Assembly: GCA_021736285.1 (NCBI GenBank)
Contig: JAIPGE010000021.1
Span: 1 to 12,981, forward strand
Origin: Candidatus Izemoplasma sp.
Lineage (GTDB): Bacteria > Bacillota_I > Bacilli_A > Izemoplasmatales > Izemoplasmataceae
Direction: 5' to 3'
DNA: 12,981 nt
Notes under the pieces: model-generated
What the model was told of the DNA's origin: nothing
The model's database searches: none
Seen by the model: only the letters and a program-made list of their open reading frames with translations
Made by a program: the position numbers and the translations under genes
Shown here: positions 1 to 8,604 of the stretch, piece after piece
Numbering within the stretch: the stretch's first letter is position 1
How the letters are laid out: each line of letters opens with the position of its first letter

Positions 1-298
1 CACGTTTGATATTATGGCGCTTCAATGCATTTCCGATTGCGTTTTGCATATGATATCCAATATAACCTTGGCTCATAGCTCCACATTCAGGAAACGGCAT
101 AGCAGGTGTATTGTCACTTTCAGTAAACGCCAAATTAATCATACCGACTTGGGGACCATTGCCGTGGGCAATAACAACTTCATGACCATCTTTAATTAAC
201 TCAACAATGTGGGCAGCCACATTGTTGAGTAATAGTTTTTGTTCTTCAGGTGTCTTTCCTAAGGCATTTCCACCTAAACTCACAACAATCCTACTCAT
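1..298 (-). CDS. arcC: Carbamate kinase, N-terminal part (cut by window edge)
   Basis: The first 99 codons of carbamate kinase are present; the gene continues beyond the left edge. The enzyme transfers phosphate from carbamoyl phosphate to ADP, giving ATP, CO2 and ammonia, and is the energy-yielding last step of the cytoplasmic arginine deiminase pathway. Visible family motifs are SLGGNALG at residues 7-14, AHGNGPQVG near 44-52, and the ECGAMSQGYIG block near 71-81. The ATG at 298 has an AAGGA site about seven bases upstream. It overlaps the arcB stop by 8 bp (ATGAGTAG), which points to translational coupling. The order arcA-arcB-arcC is the classic one. Identity is clear from sequence; only completeness is unknown. 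Confidence 0.95.
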   Translation of the reverse strand, partial: MSRIVVSLGGNALGKTPEEQKLLLNNVAAHIVELIKDGHEVVIAHGNGPQVGMINLAFTESDNTPAMPFPECGAMSQGYIGYHMQNAIGNALKRHNIKR

Positions 299-1310
299 AG
301 TGATCCTTAAGTGTCGCAAGCATAACTGCCTTAATCGTATGCATTCTATTTTCAGCTTCTTGGAAAACAACGCTTTTGTCTGATTCAAAAACAGCGTTGG
401 TTACTTCCATTTCTCCATTTTTAAGTTTTGGATATGTATCACCAAATGTCTTTGCGATGTCTTTACCAAGATCAGTATCAGGGCCATGGAATGCAGGTAA
501 ACAATGCATAAAGATTGCATTCTTATTAGCTTGTTTCATCATGTCTTCATCCACTTGGTAGTCAATTAATTGATCAATACGTTCTTTCCATACATCTTTT
601 GGTTCTCCCATACTAACCCAAACATCGGTATAAATAACATCTGCGTCTGCTGCGCCTTCTATGGTATCTTCTGTAAAGTTTAATGTTGCGCCTGTCTCGT
701 CTGCAATTTTCTGACAGGTATCAATCAATGATTGTTCTGGCCATAATGCTTTGGGTGCTAACCCTGTGAAATGCATTCCTAGTTTTGCTGCACCAATCAT
801 TAAACTATTCCCCATGTTGTTTCTGGCATCACCAACGTAAGTAAATTTAATTCCTTTTAACTCACCAAAGATTTCCTTAACGGTTAAGAAATCTGCTAAA
901 ATTTGTGTTGGATGGTAAATGTCTGTTAATCCATTCCACACAGGAACGCCAGAATGATTTGCTAATGAATCAACATCAGCTTGTTTATAGCCTCTAAACT
1001 CGATACCATCATACATCCGACCAAGAACACGTGCTGTGTCTTTAACACTTTCTTTGGTATTCATTTGTGATCCATTTGGTCCTAGATAGGTTGTGCTCAT
1101 CCCTAGGTCTTGTGCACCAACTTCAAAAGCACATCGTGTCCGGGTTGAATCCTTTTGAAAAAGCAATACAACGTTTTTATCGGTCAATACCTTATGTTCA
1201 ATACCTTCGTATTTTTCACTTTTCAGTTTGCTTGATAAAGTGATTAAATGATGAATTTCCTCTGGTGTAAAATCTAAAAGTGTGATGAAATTACGGTTTT
1301 TTAAATTCAT
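291..1310 (-). CDS. arcB: Ornithine carbamoyltransferase, catabolic type
   Basis: This 339-residue protein matches the usual length of ornithine carbamoyltransferases. In the deiminase pathway it runs in the phosphorolytic direction: citrulline plus phosphate gives ornithine and carbamoyl phosphate. Visible motifs are the carbamoyl-phosphate site STRTR (55-59), HPTQ (133-136), the ornithine-binding DVWVSMGE (229-236) and the catalytic HCLP (269-272). The ATG at 1310 follows AAGGAG with seven bases between. The gene lies 26 bp after arcA and overlaps arcC by 8 bp. A biosynthetic (argF) role is possible from sequence alone, because the two types are homologous. The position between deiminase and carbamate kinase argues for the catabolic role, and its product is the substrate of the upstream ornithine genes. 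Confidence 0.95.
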   Translation of the reverse strand: MNLKNRNFITLLDFTPEEIHHLITLSSKLKSEKYEGIEHKVLTDKNVVLLFQKDSTRTRCAFEVGAQDLGMSTTYLGPNGSQMNTKESVKDTARVLGRMYDGIEFRGYKQADVDSLANHSGVPVWNGLTDIYHPTQILADFLTVKEIFGELKGIKFTYVGDARNNMGNSLMIGAAKLGMHFTGLAPKALWPEQSLIDTCQKIADETGATLNFTEDTIEGAADADVIYTDVWVSMGEPKDVWKERIDQLIDYQVDEDMMKQANKNAIFMHCLPAFHGPDTDLGKDIAKTFGDTYPKLKNGEMEVTNAVFESDKSVVFQEAENRMHTIKAVMLATLKDHYE

Positions 1311-1336
1311 AATTCGCTCCTTATAATTTTAGTATT

Positions 1337-2551
1337 TTATAATTTTTCTCTAACCAATGGCATACTCATACATCGTGGGCCACCACGGCCACGTGAGAGT
1401 TCACTTGATGGGACTTCTAATACTTCAATACCGGCATCACGTAACGCTTGGTTAGTCACGTTGTTACGTTCGTAGACAATAACAACACCTGGTGCGATTG
1501 CAAGTGTGTTCGCGCCATCATTCCATTGTTCTCTTCCCGAAGTAATTAAATCTTTACCTCCGCAATGAATCAATGTAATCTCACGCTTCAAATGTTTTTT
1601 TAAGATCATCTCAAGTGATGTCACAACCTTGGTTGTTTGAATCCCATTACTTGTCTTCTCTATTTCAAATATTGTTAGTGTTTCCTGAATGCCAGGATGA
1701 ATGGTAAAAACACCATAATCAACTTGTGTAAAGACAGTATCTAAATGCATAAACGCGCGTGACTTCGGTATGTTAAAGGCTAGTACCGTCTTAAATGTGG
1801 TGTTTTCTTTAAATAATCGTTTAGCCAACCGTTCAATGGCTCGGGGATCTGTCCGTTGTGAAATTCCAATCGCTAACACTTCTTCACTTAACACCAAGAA
1901 ATCTCCACCTTCCGATTTATAGCGATCAAATCGCTCATTATAAAATGGAATGTCTTCGTTTTCAAAACGGGGATGATATTTAAACATATATTCACTTAAC
2001 AGTGTTTCACGACTTCTTGCTTGAGTCATCATGTTATTCATGACAACGCCTTCACCCAATGTGACAAAAGGATCACGTTGAAATAATATGTTGGGCATTG
2101 GATCGGTATAGAACGGATATTCGTTTTCTAACATGTCCATAATAGAAGATTTATTTAATACGGTAATATCCCATGTGCGAATACCTTCAATCATCTTTGA
2201 GACGAGTGGGGTAAACGCAAGTTCATTTAAAAATTTATAAAGGGCATCTTTTACTGAATGAGATACAACATGTGATTCCTCAATAAATTGATTAATAAAA
2301 TTGCTTTTTACTTCCGGATGGTTTTCTAATGCTTCAACGACCATGTCTTGAATGTATAAGACTTCGACACCATGTTCTCTTAAAACATCCGCAAAAGCAT
2401 CATGTTCACGTTGGGCTTGTTTTAAATATGGAATATCATCAAACAAAAGTCGTTCTAAAATATCGGGTGTTAAATTTTCTAATTCTTTACTGGGCCGGTG
2501 TAATAAAACCGTTTTTAACCTGCCAATTTCTGATGTAACATTTAGTTTCAT
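1337..2551 (-). CDS. arcA: Arginine deiminase
   Basis: Arginine deiminase hydrolyses arginine to citrulline and ammonia in the cytoplasm and is the entry step of the pathway. The protein is 404 residues from the chosen start, the family's usual size. Visible features are the N-terminal NVTSEIGRLKTVLLHRP block (4-20), FQRDPF (157-162, Asp160), Glu214 in SEGGDF, His269 and Asp271 in MHLDTVF, WNDGANT (343-349) and the catalytic Cys394 in GPRCMSMPLVRE. All expected guanidino-group-modifying catalytic residues are therefore present. The reading frame stays open to an ATG at 2620 inside the preceding racemase gene. The ATG at 2551 is preferred because AGAGGA lies eight bases before it and homologues begin there. 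The gap to the racemase stop is 13 bp. Confidence 0.96.
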   Translation of the reverse strand: MKLNVTSEIGRLKTVLLHRPSKELENLTPDILERLLFDDIPYLKQAQREHDAFADVLREHGVEVLYIQDMVVEALENHPEVKSNFINQFIEESHVVSHSVKDALYKFLNELAFTPLVSKMIEGIRTWDITVLNKSSIMDMLENEYPFYTDPMPNILFQRDPFVTLGEGVVMNNMMTQARSRETLLSEYMFKYHPRFENEDIPFYNERFDRYKSEGGDFLVLSEEVLAIGISQRTDPRAIERLAKRLFKENTTFKTVLAFNIPKSRAFMHLDTVFTQVDYGVFTIHPGIQETLTIFEIEKTSNGIQTTKVVTSLEMILKKHLKREITLIHCGGKDLITSGREQWNDGANTLAIAPGVVIVYERNNVTNQALRDAGIEVLEVPSSELSRGRGGPRCMSMPLVREKL

Positions 2552-2564
2552 ATAGTCATTCCTC

Positions 2565-3644
2565 TCATTTTTTAAAATACTCACGCACAACGCGCGAACT
2601 GACACCACATAAGACTTCATAATTGATTGTTTCTAAGCGCTTTGCGACTTCATCAATATCAATCCCTTTTCCAAAGAGATAGACAATATCTTCTTTGGAA
2701 ACAGTGTCATGAATTTGAATGAATGTTTGATCCATACAAATCCGTCCAACTATTTTATAACGCTTATTATTTATCATAACATATCCGCCTTGATTTTTGC
2801 GAATAAATCCATCGGCGTAGCCAATTGGTAATACACCAATTATTTCGTTTTGCTTCGCAGTATATGTAATACCGTACCCAACTTTATCTCCGGCGTTCAA
2901 TTCTCTAATATGACTAATCTTTGTTTTTAAAACCATTGTCGGTTTTAAAAATGTTATTTCTTTATCTAACGTACAGCCGTAAAGACTAATACCTAAGCGC
3001 ACATGGGTTGTAAAATCAAATGTCTTTTCGTACTTAATACTCGCACTCGAATTTGATATATGAAACATCTCAAATGGATAATCCAGCCTATCGAGTATTG
3101 ATTTAAACGATTTCAGTTGTGTTTTATAATAGGCCTCATCACAATCCGCAGTGGCGAAATGGGTATAAATACCTTCTAAATGAATATGCGGATGGGTATC
3201 ACAAAAATGTATCACTTCTAATATATCCTCAATTGTGTTAAATCCAAGTCTGTGCATCCCAGTATCAACTTTAATATGAACCGTTAAGGGAATGTCTAAC
3301 GACATTAAGTCTTCTAATTGATCAAAGTCAGTTAATGTAATGGTAATGCTATTTTGAGCCGCTATATGTAAGGATTGTCCTTCGATAACACCCATGCACA
3401 AAAGTTTAATATCCGGTAATATCGCACGGAGTTCTAAGGCTTCTTCTAACAAACTGACAGCGAAGTGGTCAACTCCTTTACTGTATAAATACTTAGTCAC
3501 TTCCTGTGCGCCGTGGCCATAGGCATTTGCCTTGACAACTGGCATAATTTTCTTCGGACTTATTAATTTCTTAACCGATATATAATTATCATATAAATTA
3601 TCTAATAAAATATCAGCTTGCGTTTTCCGGTATGATTTAAACAT
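2565..3644 (-). CDS. alr: Alanine racemase family protein, probably alanine racemase
   Basis: This 359-residue fold-type III PLP enzyme has the length and all core motifs of bacterial alanine racemases. The PLP lysine is Lys38 in PVVKANAYGHG, followed by KVDTGMHRLG (125-134, carboxylate-binding Arg132), RLGISLYG (216-223), the catalytic Tyr257 in VGYGITY, IGYADGF (274-280) and CMDQ (303-306). It interconverts L- and D-alanine, normally for peptidoglycan. Here it sits inside the ornithine operon, overlapping orr by 8 bp (ATGTTTAA). Its ribosome site is weak (GAGAAA), so coupling to orr is likely. I infer that it racemises the D-alanine released by OrtAB to L-alanine for further catabolism. A broad-specificity, arginine/lysine or serine racemase cannot be excluded from sequence alone. 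Confidence 0.85.
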   Translation of the reverse strand: MFKSYRKTQADILLDNLYDNYISVKKLISPKKIMPVVKANAYGHGAQEVTKYLYSKGVDHFAVSLLEEALELRAILPDIKLLCMGVIEGQSLHIAAQNSITITLTDFDQLEDLMSLDIPLTVHIKVDTGMHRLGFNTIEDILEVIHFCDTHPHIHLEGIYTHFATADCDEAYYKTQLKSFKSILDRLDYPFEMFHISNSSASIKYEKTFDFTTHVRLGISLYGCTLDKEITFLKPTMVLKTKISHIRELNAGDKVGYGITYTAKQNEIIGVLPIGYADGFIRKNQGGYVMINNKRYKIVGRICMDQTFIQIHDTVSKEDIVYLFGKGIDIDEVAKRLETINYEVLCGVSSRVVREYFKK

Positions 3645-4695
3645 AGTGTTTCTCGATATATTGTGACGTATAAAGACTTAAAATACTACCATAGGTCAAT
3701 TTGAATTTCATCGTATCACCAACACGGTAAGTTTGCGGGCTATGAGACACATCAACAATGATATGATCACTACTTGATCCTATTACCTCAACAGTATCTA
3801 ATGGGATCAATTCTTCATGATCAACATCCTGTCTACCAACACCTAAAATGACACGTCTGATAATTCCCTTGTCTTCGAATTCAGGTGTGTTTCCGAATGC
3901 ATCCATACCGATTTGACCGATTGGAACGCTAGGTTTGATCTTGCTCTCGATGACCTCAGCTTCGAAAGTGAAGACATCATCATAGGTGTTTTCTAGATGA
4001 TTTCCATAGGCACTTTCACGCCCTAGTACTATGCTTTCTCCTAATCTAATGTTATTGATTCCTTGTGGTATCTCACCGTTCATTAAGAGCGTTAGATTAG
4101 ATGAATTGCCACCACTTATTATTTTGAGCGCTTTAGCGGTAAGGGCTTCGATTTTTACCTTGATTGACACCAACTTTTCAAGTGTTTCTTGACTTGGGAT
4201 GATGCCACCATAACATGTGAGGTTTGTGCCAACTCCTTCTAGGGTAATATGTTCTAGTGTCATGATTTCTTGGACGGTGTTTATTAACTCATTTTCATTG
4301 AAAATACCTTCACGTAAGTCACCCAGGTCAATCATCAATATAATCTTGTGATTCGTGTCTTGACGCTTTGCCGATTGATTGATTTTTTTGATAGTTTCAA
4401 GTTCTGAATTTAATGACATCTCAACATGACTTACCATAACATCAATTTCAGAAATCATTGGTATCCTCAGCAATACTTTAGGATGATCCGTTGTCATTTT
4501 AACGAGGTTTTTTATTCTCGAATCAGCTAAGTAGTCAATATTTAATTCATTATAGACATCAATCAGTTTTTGATCAGCACAAAAAACTTTAGTCACTGCC
4601 ATAATACTATGGTTATGGCTATGTGCTATATCAATGAGTCGCTGTGCATTGTGTTTTAACTTTTTTAAATCTACGATAATTCTTGGATACATCAT
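3637..4695 (-). CDS. orr: Ornithine racemase (PLP-dependent)
   Basis: Orr converts L-ornithine to D-ornithine, the true substrate of ornithine 4,5-aminomutase. The 352-residue protein is an alanine-racemase-like TIM barrel of the Orr/YhfX type, distinct from the neighbouring alr. The PLP lysine is Lys36 in MAVTKVFCAD. EGVGTNLTCYGG (153-164) and the phosphate-binding ISGGNSSN (193-200) and NIRLGES (215-221) are typical of the family. The ATG at 4695 is followed at once by a second ATG at 4692, and either could be used. Only one base separates it from the preceding stop, and no strong ribosome site is seen, so translation is probably coupled. The position next to oraSE and ord supports ornithine as substrate. 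Confidence 0.9.
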   Translation of the reverse strand: MMYPRIIVDLKKLKHNAQRLIDIAHSHNHSIMAVTKVFCADQKLIDVYNELNIDYLADSRIKNLVKMTTDHPKVLLRIPMISEIDVMVSHVEMSLNSELETIKKINQSAKRQDTNHKIILMIDLGDLREGIFNENELINTVQEIMTLEHITLEGVGTNLTCYGGIIPSQETLEKLVSIKVKIEALTAKALKIISGGNSSNLTLLMNGEIPQGINNIRLGESIVLGRESAYGNHLENTYDDVFTFEAEVIESKIKPSVPIGQIGMDAFGNTPEFEDKGIIRRVILGVGRQDVDHEELIPLDTVEVIGSSSDHIIVDVSHSPQTYRVGDTMKFKLTYGSILSLYTSQYIEKHYV

Positions 4696-4696
4696 A

Positions 4697-6052
4697 TCAC
4701 TTCACTTTTAAAGATTTTTTTAACAAGGTTAACGCCGCTTCTTCATACTTTAATGATAACACACCTAGCGACGCCATAATATAGTTTTCATCTTTATATA
4801 TTTTTACATGGCTTGGTAAGAGTTTACTCGGATGTGTTTTCATGTAATTAAGAATAATTTGTTCGGTGTTGTCTAGATGAACTAATGCGCCTCCTGTTAG
4901 AATAATGTTGGTCACTTGCGTCAGATCTTTCCCTTCAGGAATAATCTTTTGCCCTGAGGACGTATACACTTTCTTTTTGTCTCCCACATGACGATTTAAT
5001 GCGTGTTCAACACAATGTTTGGTAAGTGTATACACCAATTGTTTTTGTTGTTTGGTTTGGGGAATGTATGTATATTGATCTATTAAATGCTTGTAGTCAC
5101 TATCTGTTAAGTTCAAGGATTCTTTTAACGTGTCTTCTCCGATGGTTTTTAAGACATTTTTATGATTGATAAAAACACCTAAATCACCTTCCACAGTGCG
5201 TTTAGATAACGGCTCTCCTTCAACGTAAAGCAGAAACTCATCGCTTGGATTCGCAATTGAATGGATGTCAGTCGTTGCGCCACCGACATCAATAGTTATT
5301 AAATTTCCAATCGCCTCTCTTAATAACATGCTACTTTCCATAACACTTCCTGGAGTTGGCATAATTTGGCCATTGACTAATGCTTTGATATGACCCATGC
5401 CTTTGGCATGGATAATATGTTCTTCAAAGGTTTGATAGATGACTTTACGTAATGGGAGAATATTCAATTGATCAACCCGAGGATACACATTTTCAACAAC
5501 TTTTAATAGATGACTTTTATCTGCGTTTTGAAACAATGTTCTTATAATGTCTTGGTTTTCAAGATTGCCAGCATAAATCATTGGCACATCTAAATTTAGT
5601 GTCAGGAGTTGTTTTGTGTTTTCAATTGCGGTATCGCGTTCGCCATAATCTGTACCACCAGCAATAATTATCATATTGGGAGATAACTTTTGGATGTTAT
5701 CTAAGTCACTTGGTCTTAATTTACCTGCGGTAATATAATGAATGTTTGCCCCCGCATTTAACGCTGCTTCTTTAGATGCTCTGACTGTCATTTCATAAAC
5801 AAGTCCATGTACACTCACTTTTAAACCACCTGCGGCACTGCTTGATGCGAACATCTCATCATAAGTTAAGTTATTAACACCGAGCTGCTGTTTTAAATCA
5901 TCAATTGCTAAATTCAACCCTTCATTCACATCGGTATCAACCGTTGTACTTGCAACTCCTCTTCCTAGAAAGGCAATATCGCTATGGACATTAAAGGCAT
6001 TAACAATTGTTGTGGTTGATCCGATTTCTGCGACCAATACATCAATTGTCAT
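4697..6052 (-). CDS. GlmL/MutL-family ATPase, likely reactivase for ornithine aminomutase
   Basis: This 451-residue protein belongs to the GlmL/MutL family found beside B12-dependent carbon-skeleton and amino mutases. It has the ASKHA (actin/Hsp70-like) ATP-binding signature: phosphate-1 motif EIGSTTT (9-15), phosphate-2 motif IDVGGATTD (254-262) and adenosine motif LTGGAL (385-390). GlmL is annotated as an accessory protein of glutamate mutase. By analogy with diol dehydratase reactivases, this copy probably removes damaged cobalamin from OraSE. That role is inferred from its place directly after oraE, which it overlaps by 11 bp. Its own ribosome site is poor, suggesting coupled and perhaps sub-stoichiometric synthesis, as fits a chaperone. 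No mutase catalytic residues are present, so it is not itself an enzyme of the pathway. Confidence 0.87.
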   Translation of the reverse strand: MTIDVLVAEIGSTTTIVNAFNVHSDIAFLGRGVASTTVDTDVNEGLNLAIDDLKQQLGVNNLTYDEMFASSSAAGGLKVSVHGLVYEMTVRASKEAALNAGANIHYITAGKLRPSDLDNIQKLSPNMIIIAGGTDYGERDTAIENTKQLLTLNLDVPMIYAGNLENQDIIRTLFQNADKSHLLKVVENVYPRVDQLNILPLRKVIYQTFEEHIIHAKGMGHIKALVNGQIMPTPGSVMESSMLLREAIGNLITIDVGGATTDIHSIANPSDEFLLYVEGEPLSKRTVEGDLGVFINHKNVLKTIGEDTLKESLNLTDSDYKHLIDQYTYIPQTKQQKQLVYTLTKHCVEHALNRHVGDKKKVYTSSGQKIIPEGKDLTQVTNIILTGGALVHLDNTEQIILNYMKTHPSKLLPSHVKIYKDENYIMASLGVLSLKYEEAALTLLKKSLKVK

Positions 6053-8249
6053 GGTCCATCATTTCTTTAAATTTATCTAATATGAAACTTGCAATATGGA
6101 TCCCTTTAGTCCCTCGACCAAAACCTTGATCCATTTTGTTGTCACGCGCAATTTCAGGCGTAACTTGTGTCCCACCAGCGATAAGTATCAATTGCTCTCT
6201 AACACCTTTTTCAACAGCGTAGTTATGAAGTTTATGCATATTCTTATAATGAATATCATCATGACTGATAATTGTTGACATCATAATCACATTCGAATTG
6301 GTTTCAATTGCTGCGTCAACAAACTTTTCAATAGGAACACTGGTTCCTAAATAGGTATAGGTAATCCCATATTTTTCAATGCCACCGTGTTTAATATCCA
6401 ATACTTCTCTAATGCCAACACTGTGTTCATCGTTACCGGCTGTCCCAGCAATAACTTTGACATTATGTTTTTTCATATAAGCAAAGACTTCATCTTCTGA
6501 ATGTACTTTCATCTCTTCGGGTAACGTTAGTTCGTCAATTTTAATATCGACATTGAATTTACCTTTAATTTGAATTCGTGTTCCCTCACTTGGATGTAAC
6601 GGTTCGCTATGGATTACTTCAACATCAGATAAGTTCATTGCTTGACCGGTTTTAATGGCTGCGGCTTCGGCAATGCGTTTTGAAATAGGAAAGAACAAAT
6701 CAACAACAACTGTCCCATCACCAAGCCATTCAACTTCTGGTTTCAAGATATCGCCTTTACGGTATTTTTCAGTTTCATCTAATCTTAGATATACATTATC
6801 GGTTTCATCAAGTTCATCGATATATTGAATCATATCATGTTTTTCAAAAGTACACCCATCAATTAATTGCGATGGATCATTGTCATATGAAGCGTTGTAT
6901 TGTTTAACATTATTGTAGCCAAAATGGGCTGTGACAGGGGCCATATAGTCTTTATCTCTTAAGACAACAGTGCCTTTCCCAACACCACCTTTAATATCAC
7001 GTTTTATCCCATCATCATTGCGTTCTGGATACTCACCACTATCGACAAACATCCCTGCTTCAACAGCTTTGAAGTAACCACCCAGTTCAATGATTTCTTC
7101 CATCATTAAAACAGCACGTTCTTGTATTTCCCGTTTCTTATCATGTAAATAGCCAGTGTCTTTTAGATTGACCATACTTAATAAGTCATCCATTCCCATC
7201 ATGGCTTGTTTGGTCGTATCAAGTGCTTCAATATTATAAATATGCCATGGCACATTACGTCCTTCATCCGGGGTAATTGTACTTTGAATATCAGCACTTG
7301 TTAAGCGTGATATCAGCAAGTTTAAGACATGGGTAACTGTTGCTTCACGGGTTGATGATTCCATATATTTAGTATTCATCTGAGCCCGCATTTTATAATT
7401 ACTAAAGAACTCACGTAACGCAACGGCGTACGGTAAGTTCAGTTTTAAATCTGGAGTCGGTGGGGCAGCTGGTGGAACTGTAGATAAACAAATATCTTCT
7501 GCCTTAATCCCACATTTTTCACTAAAAACAGAATTAATCGCATGTTGTACAAGTAATTCAGGCATCACTTTCCAGGCATCTCTGGCTGTTGCGTTGGCAT
7601 TATGAGCGCCATCAATTTGCGCAATTTCACCATAGGCCATCACTTTTTTACTTTCGGCCGCATCGACAAAACTACGTACCATATTAATATTACGATATAA
7701 GACATTATATTGTGGATCTTGATGTGCTCCATTAACGCCTTCTTCTGTAAATAAAACAGCAATTTCTGGTCCGGCAACACCACTGACATAAGAGTGATAA
7801 TTTATTGGTCGCCCAACTTCTTCTTCAATTAAGTCTAATGCTTTACGTTGTGCACGGAGTTGTTTACGCGTAACAGGAATACCACCAATTCCTTGGGGAC
7901 TCCCTTCGAGTAATCCATCAAAATGTGATTGGCCCGCAGTTCTAATTACCATCACATGATCTGCGCCATGATAAGCAGCCATTCGCATTCGTCTAATATC
8001 ATCTTCAAAACGACCACTAGCAATTTCTGTGGTAATCACACTATCAGGTTGTGGATCAATGTTCCCAACACTGTGTGCACCCATTAATGGGATATAATTT
8101 TTTAAACTCGGTGATGCTTGTTGGTAAACAAACGGTCCAATCTGTTGCGGACCAACATCACGCCATACCCATCCTTTACGCTTCGGTGTGTAATGCTCTA
8201 GATCATCTAAAATATGACGAATGTCTAATTTTTCATTTGGTTTAAGCAT
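6042..8249 (-). CDS. oraE: D-ornithine 4,5-aminomutase, large (cobalamin/PLP-binding) subunit
   Basis: With OraS this subunit moves the terminal amino group of D-ornithine to C4, giving (2R,4S)-2,4-diaminopentanoate, using adenosylcobalamin and PLP. The 735-residue protein has an N-terminal catalytic barrel with highly conserved stretches such as TTEIASGRFEDDIRRMRMA (73-91), GVNGAHQDPQYNVLYRN (171-187) and TPDEGRNVPWHIYNIEA (326-342). A C-terminal Rossmann cobalamin domain follows. DEHSVG (607-612) supplies the cobalt-ligating His609, and Lys620 in DIKHGG is the PLP Schiff-base lysine. These match His618 and Lys629 of the Clostridium sticklandii enzyme with a constant offset of nine. The start at 8249 has a strong GGAGGTG site and overlaps oraS by 8 bp (ATGCTTAA). 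The enzyme needs B12 supplied from elsewhere, as no cobalamin genes are in view. Confidence 0.97.
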   Translation of the reverse strand: MLKPNEKLDIRHILDDLEHYTPKRKGWVWRDVGPQQIGPFVYQQASPSLKNYIPLMGAHSVGNIDPQPDSVITTEIASGRFEDDIRRMRMAAYHGADHVMVIRTAGQSHFDGLLEGSPQGIGGIPVTRKQLRAQRKALDLIEEEVGRPINYHSYVSGVAGPEIAVLFTEEGVNGAHQDPQYNVLYRNINMVRSFVDAAESKKVMAYGEIAQIDGAHNANATARDAWKVMPELLVQHAINSVFSEKCGIKAEDICLSTVPPAAPPTPDLKLNLPYAVALREFFSNYKMRAQMNTKYMESSTREATVTHVLNLLISRLTSADIQSTITPDEGRNVPWHIYNIEALDTTKQAMMGMDDLLSMVNLKDTGYLHDKKREIQERAVLMMEEIIELGGYFKAVEAGMFVDSGEYPERNDDGIKRDIKGGVGKGTVVLRDKDYMAPVTAHFGYNNVKQYNASYDNDPSQLIDGCTFEKHDMIQYIDELDETDNVYLRLDETEKYRKGDILKPEVEWLGDGTVVVDLFFPISKRIAEAAAIKTGQAMNLSDVEVIHSEPLHPSEGTRIQIKGKFNVDIKIDELTLPEEMKVHSEDEVFAYMKKHNVKVIAGTAGNDEHSVGIREVLDIKHGGIEKYGITYTYLGTSVPIEKFVDAAIETNSNVIMMSTIISHDDIHYKNMHKLHNYAVEKGVREQLILIAGGTQVTPEIARDNKMDQGFGRGTKGIHIASFILDKFKEMMDHDN

Positions 8250-8604
8250 GGTTAAACACCTCCACTAAATAATTGAGATGAGTACCATCTTCTATTTTTA
8301 ATCCAGCATCACGGATGGATACATTGAATGTTTTTGCAATTTTATAAACACAATGTCCTGCGCCTTTGCGTAAGAGATTGTGTTCATCTAATAGATTAAC
8401 TATTGCTTTGGCTTCTATCGATGAAAAGCCCATCCGGAGTAAAACACTCCGCTCAATTGATTTTGATGTGTTACGATAAGCCAAATCAACCAATGGATCT
8501 ACCAGTTTATTGGCAAGATCAAAAAAGTAGGTTTTGAGTTCCTCATCACTCATCTTTTTTAAGTGTGTCCGGCGTTTACTATAATCATCGTTACGTTCTT
8601 TCAT
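8242..8604 (-). CDS. oraS: D-ornithine 4,5-aminomutase, small subunit
   Basis: OraS is the about 120-residue partner of OraE and helps form the D-ornithine/PLP active site of the heterodimer. The 120-residue product carries the characteristic RRTHLKKMSDEELK opening (11-24), then SIERSVLLRMGFSS and EAKAIV, and GAGHCVYKIAK near the C-terminal half. These are all conserved in known OraS proteins. It has no obvious domain outside this family. The ATG at 8604 lies within the last codons of ortB (14-bp overlap) and is preceded by AAAGGAG eight bases upstream, so it has its own good ribosome site. The 8-bp overlap with oraE fits the one-to-one need of the complex. Confidence 0.96.
   Translation of the reverse strand: MKERNDDYSKRRTHLKKMSDEELKTYFFDLANKLVDPLVDLAYRNTSKSIERSVLLRMGFSSIEAKAIVNLLDEHNLLRKGAGHCVYKIAKTFNVSIRDAGLKIEDGTHLNYLVEVFNHA

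Noticed and set aside
2552..2620. Longer arcA start at 2620
   Set aside because: It would overlap the racemase gene by 56 bp and add residues not seen in arginine deiminases. The 2551 start has its own ribosome site and aligns with the family N-terminus.
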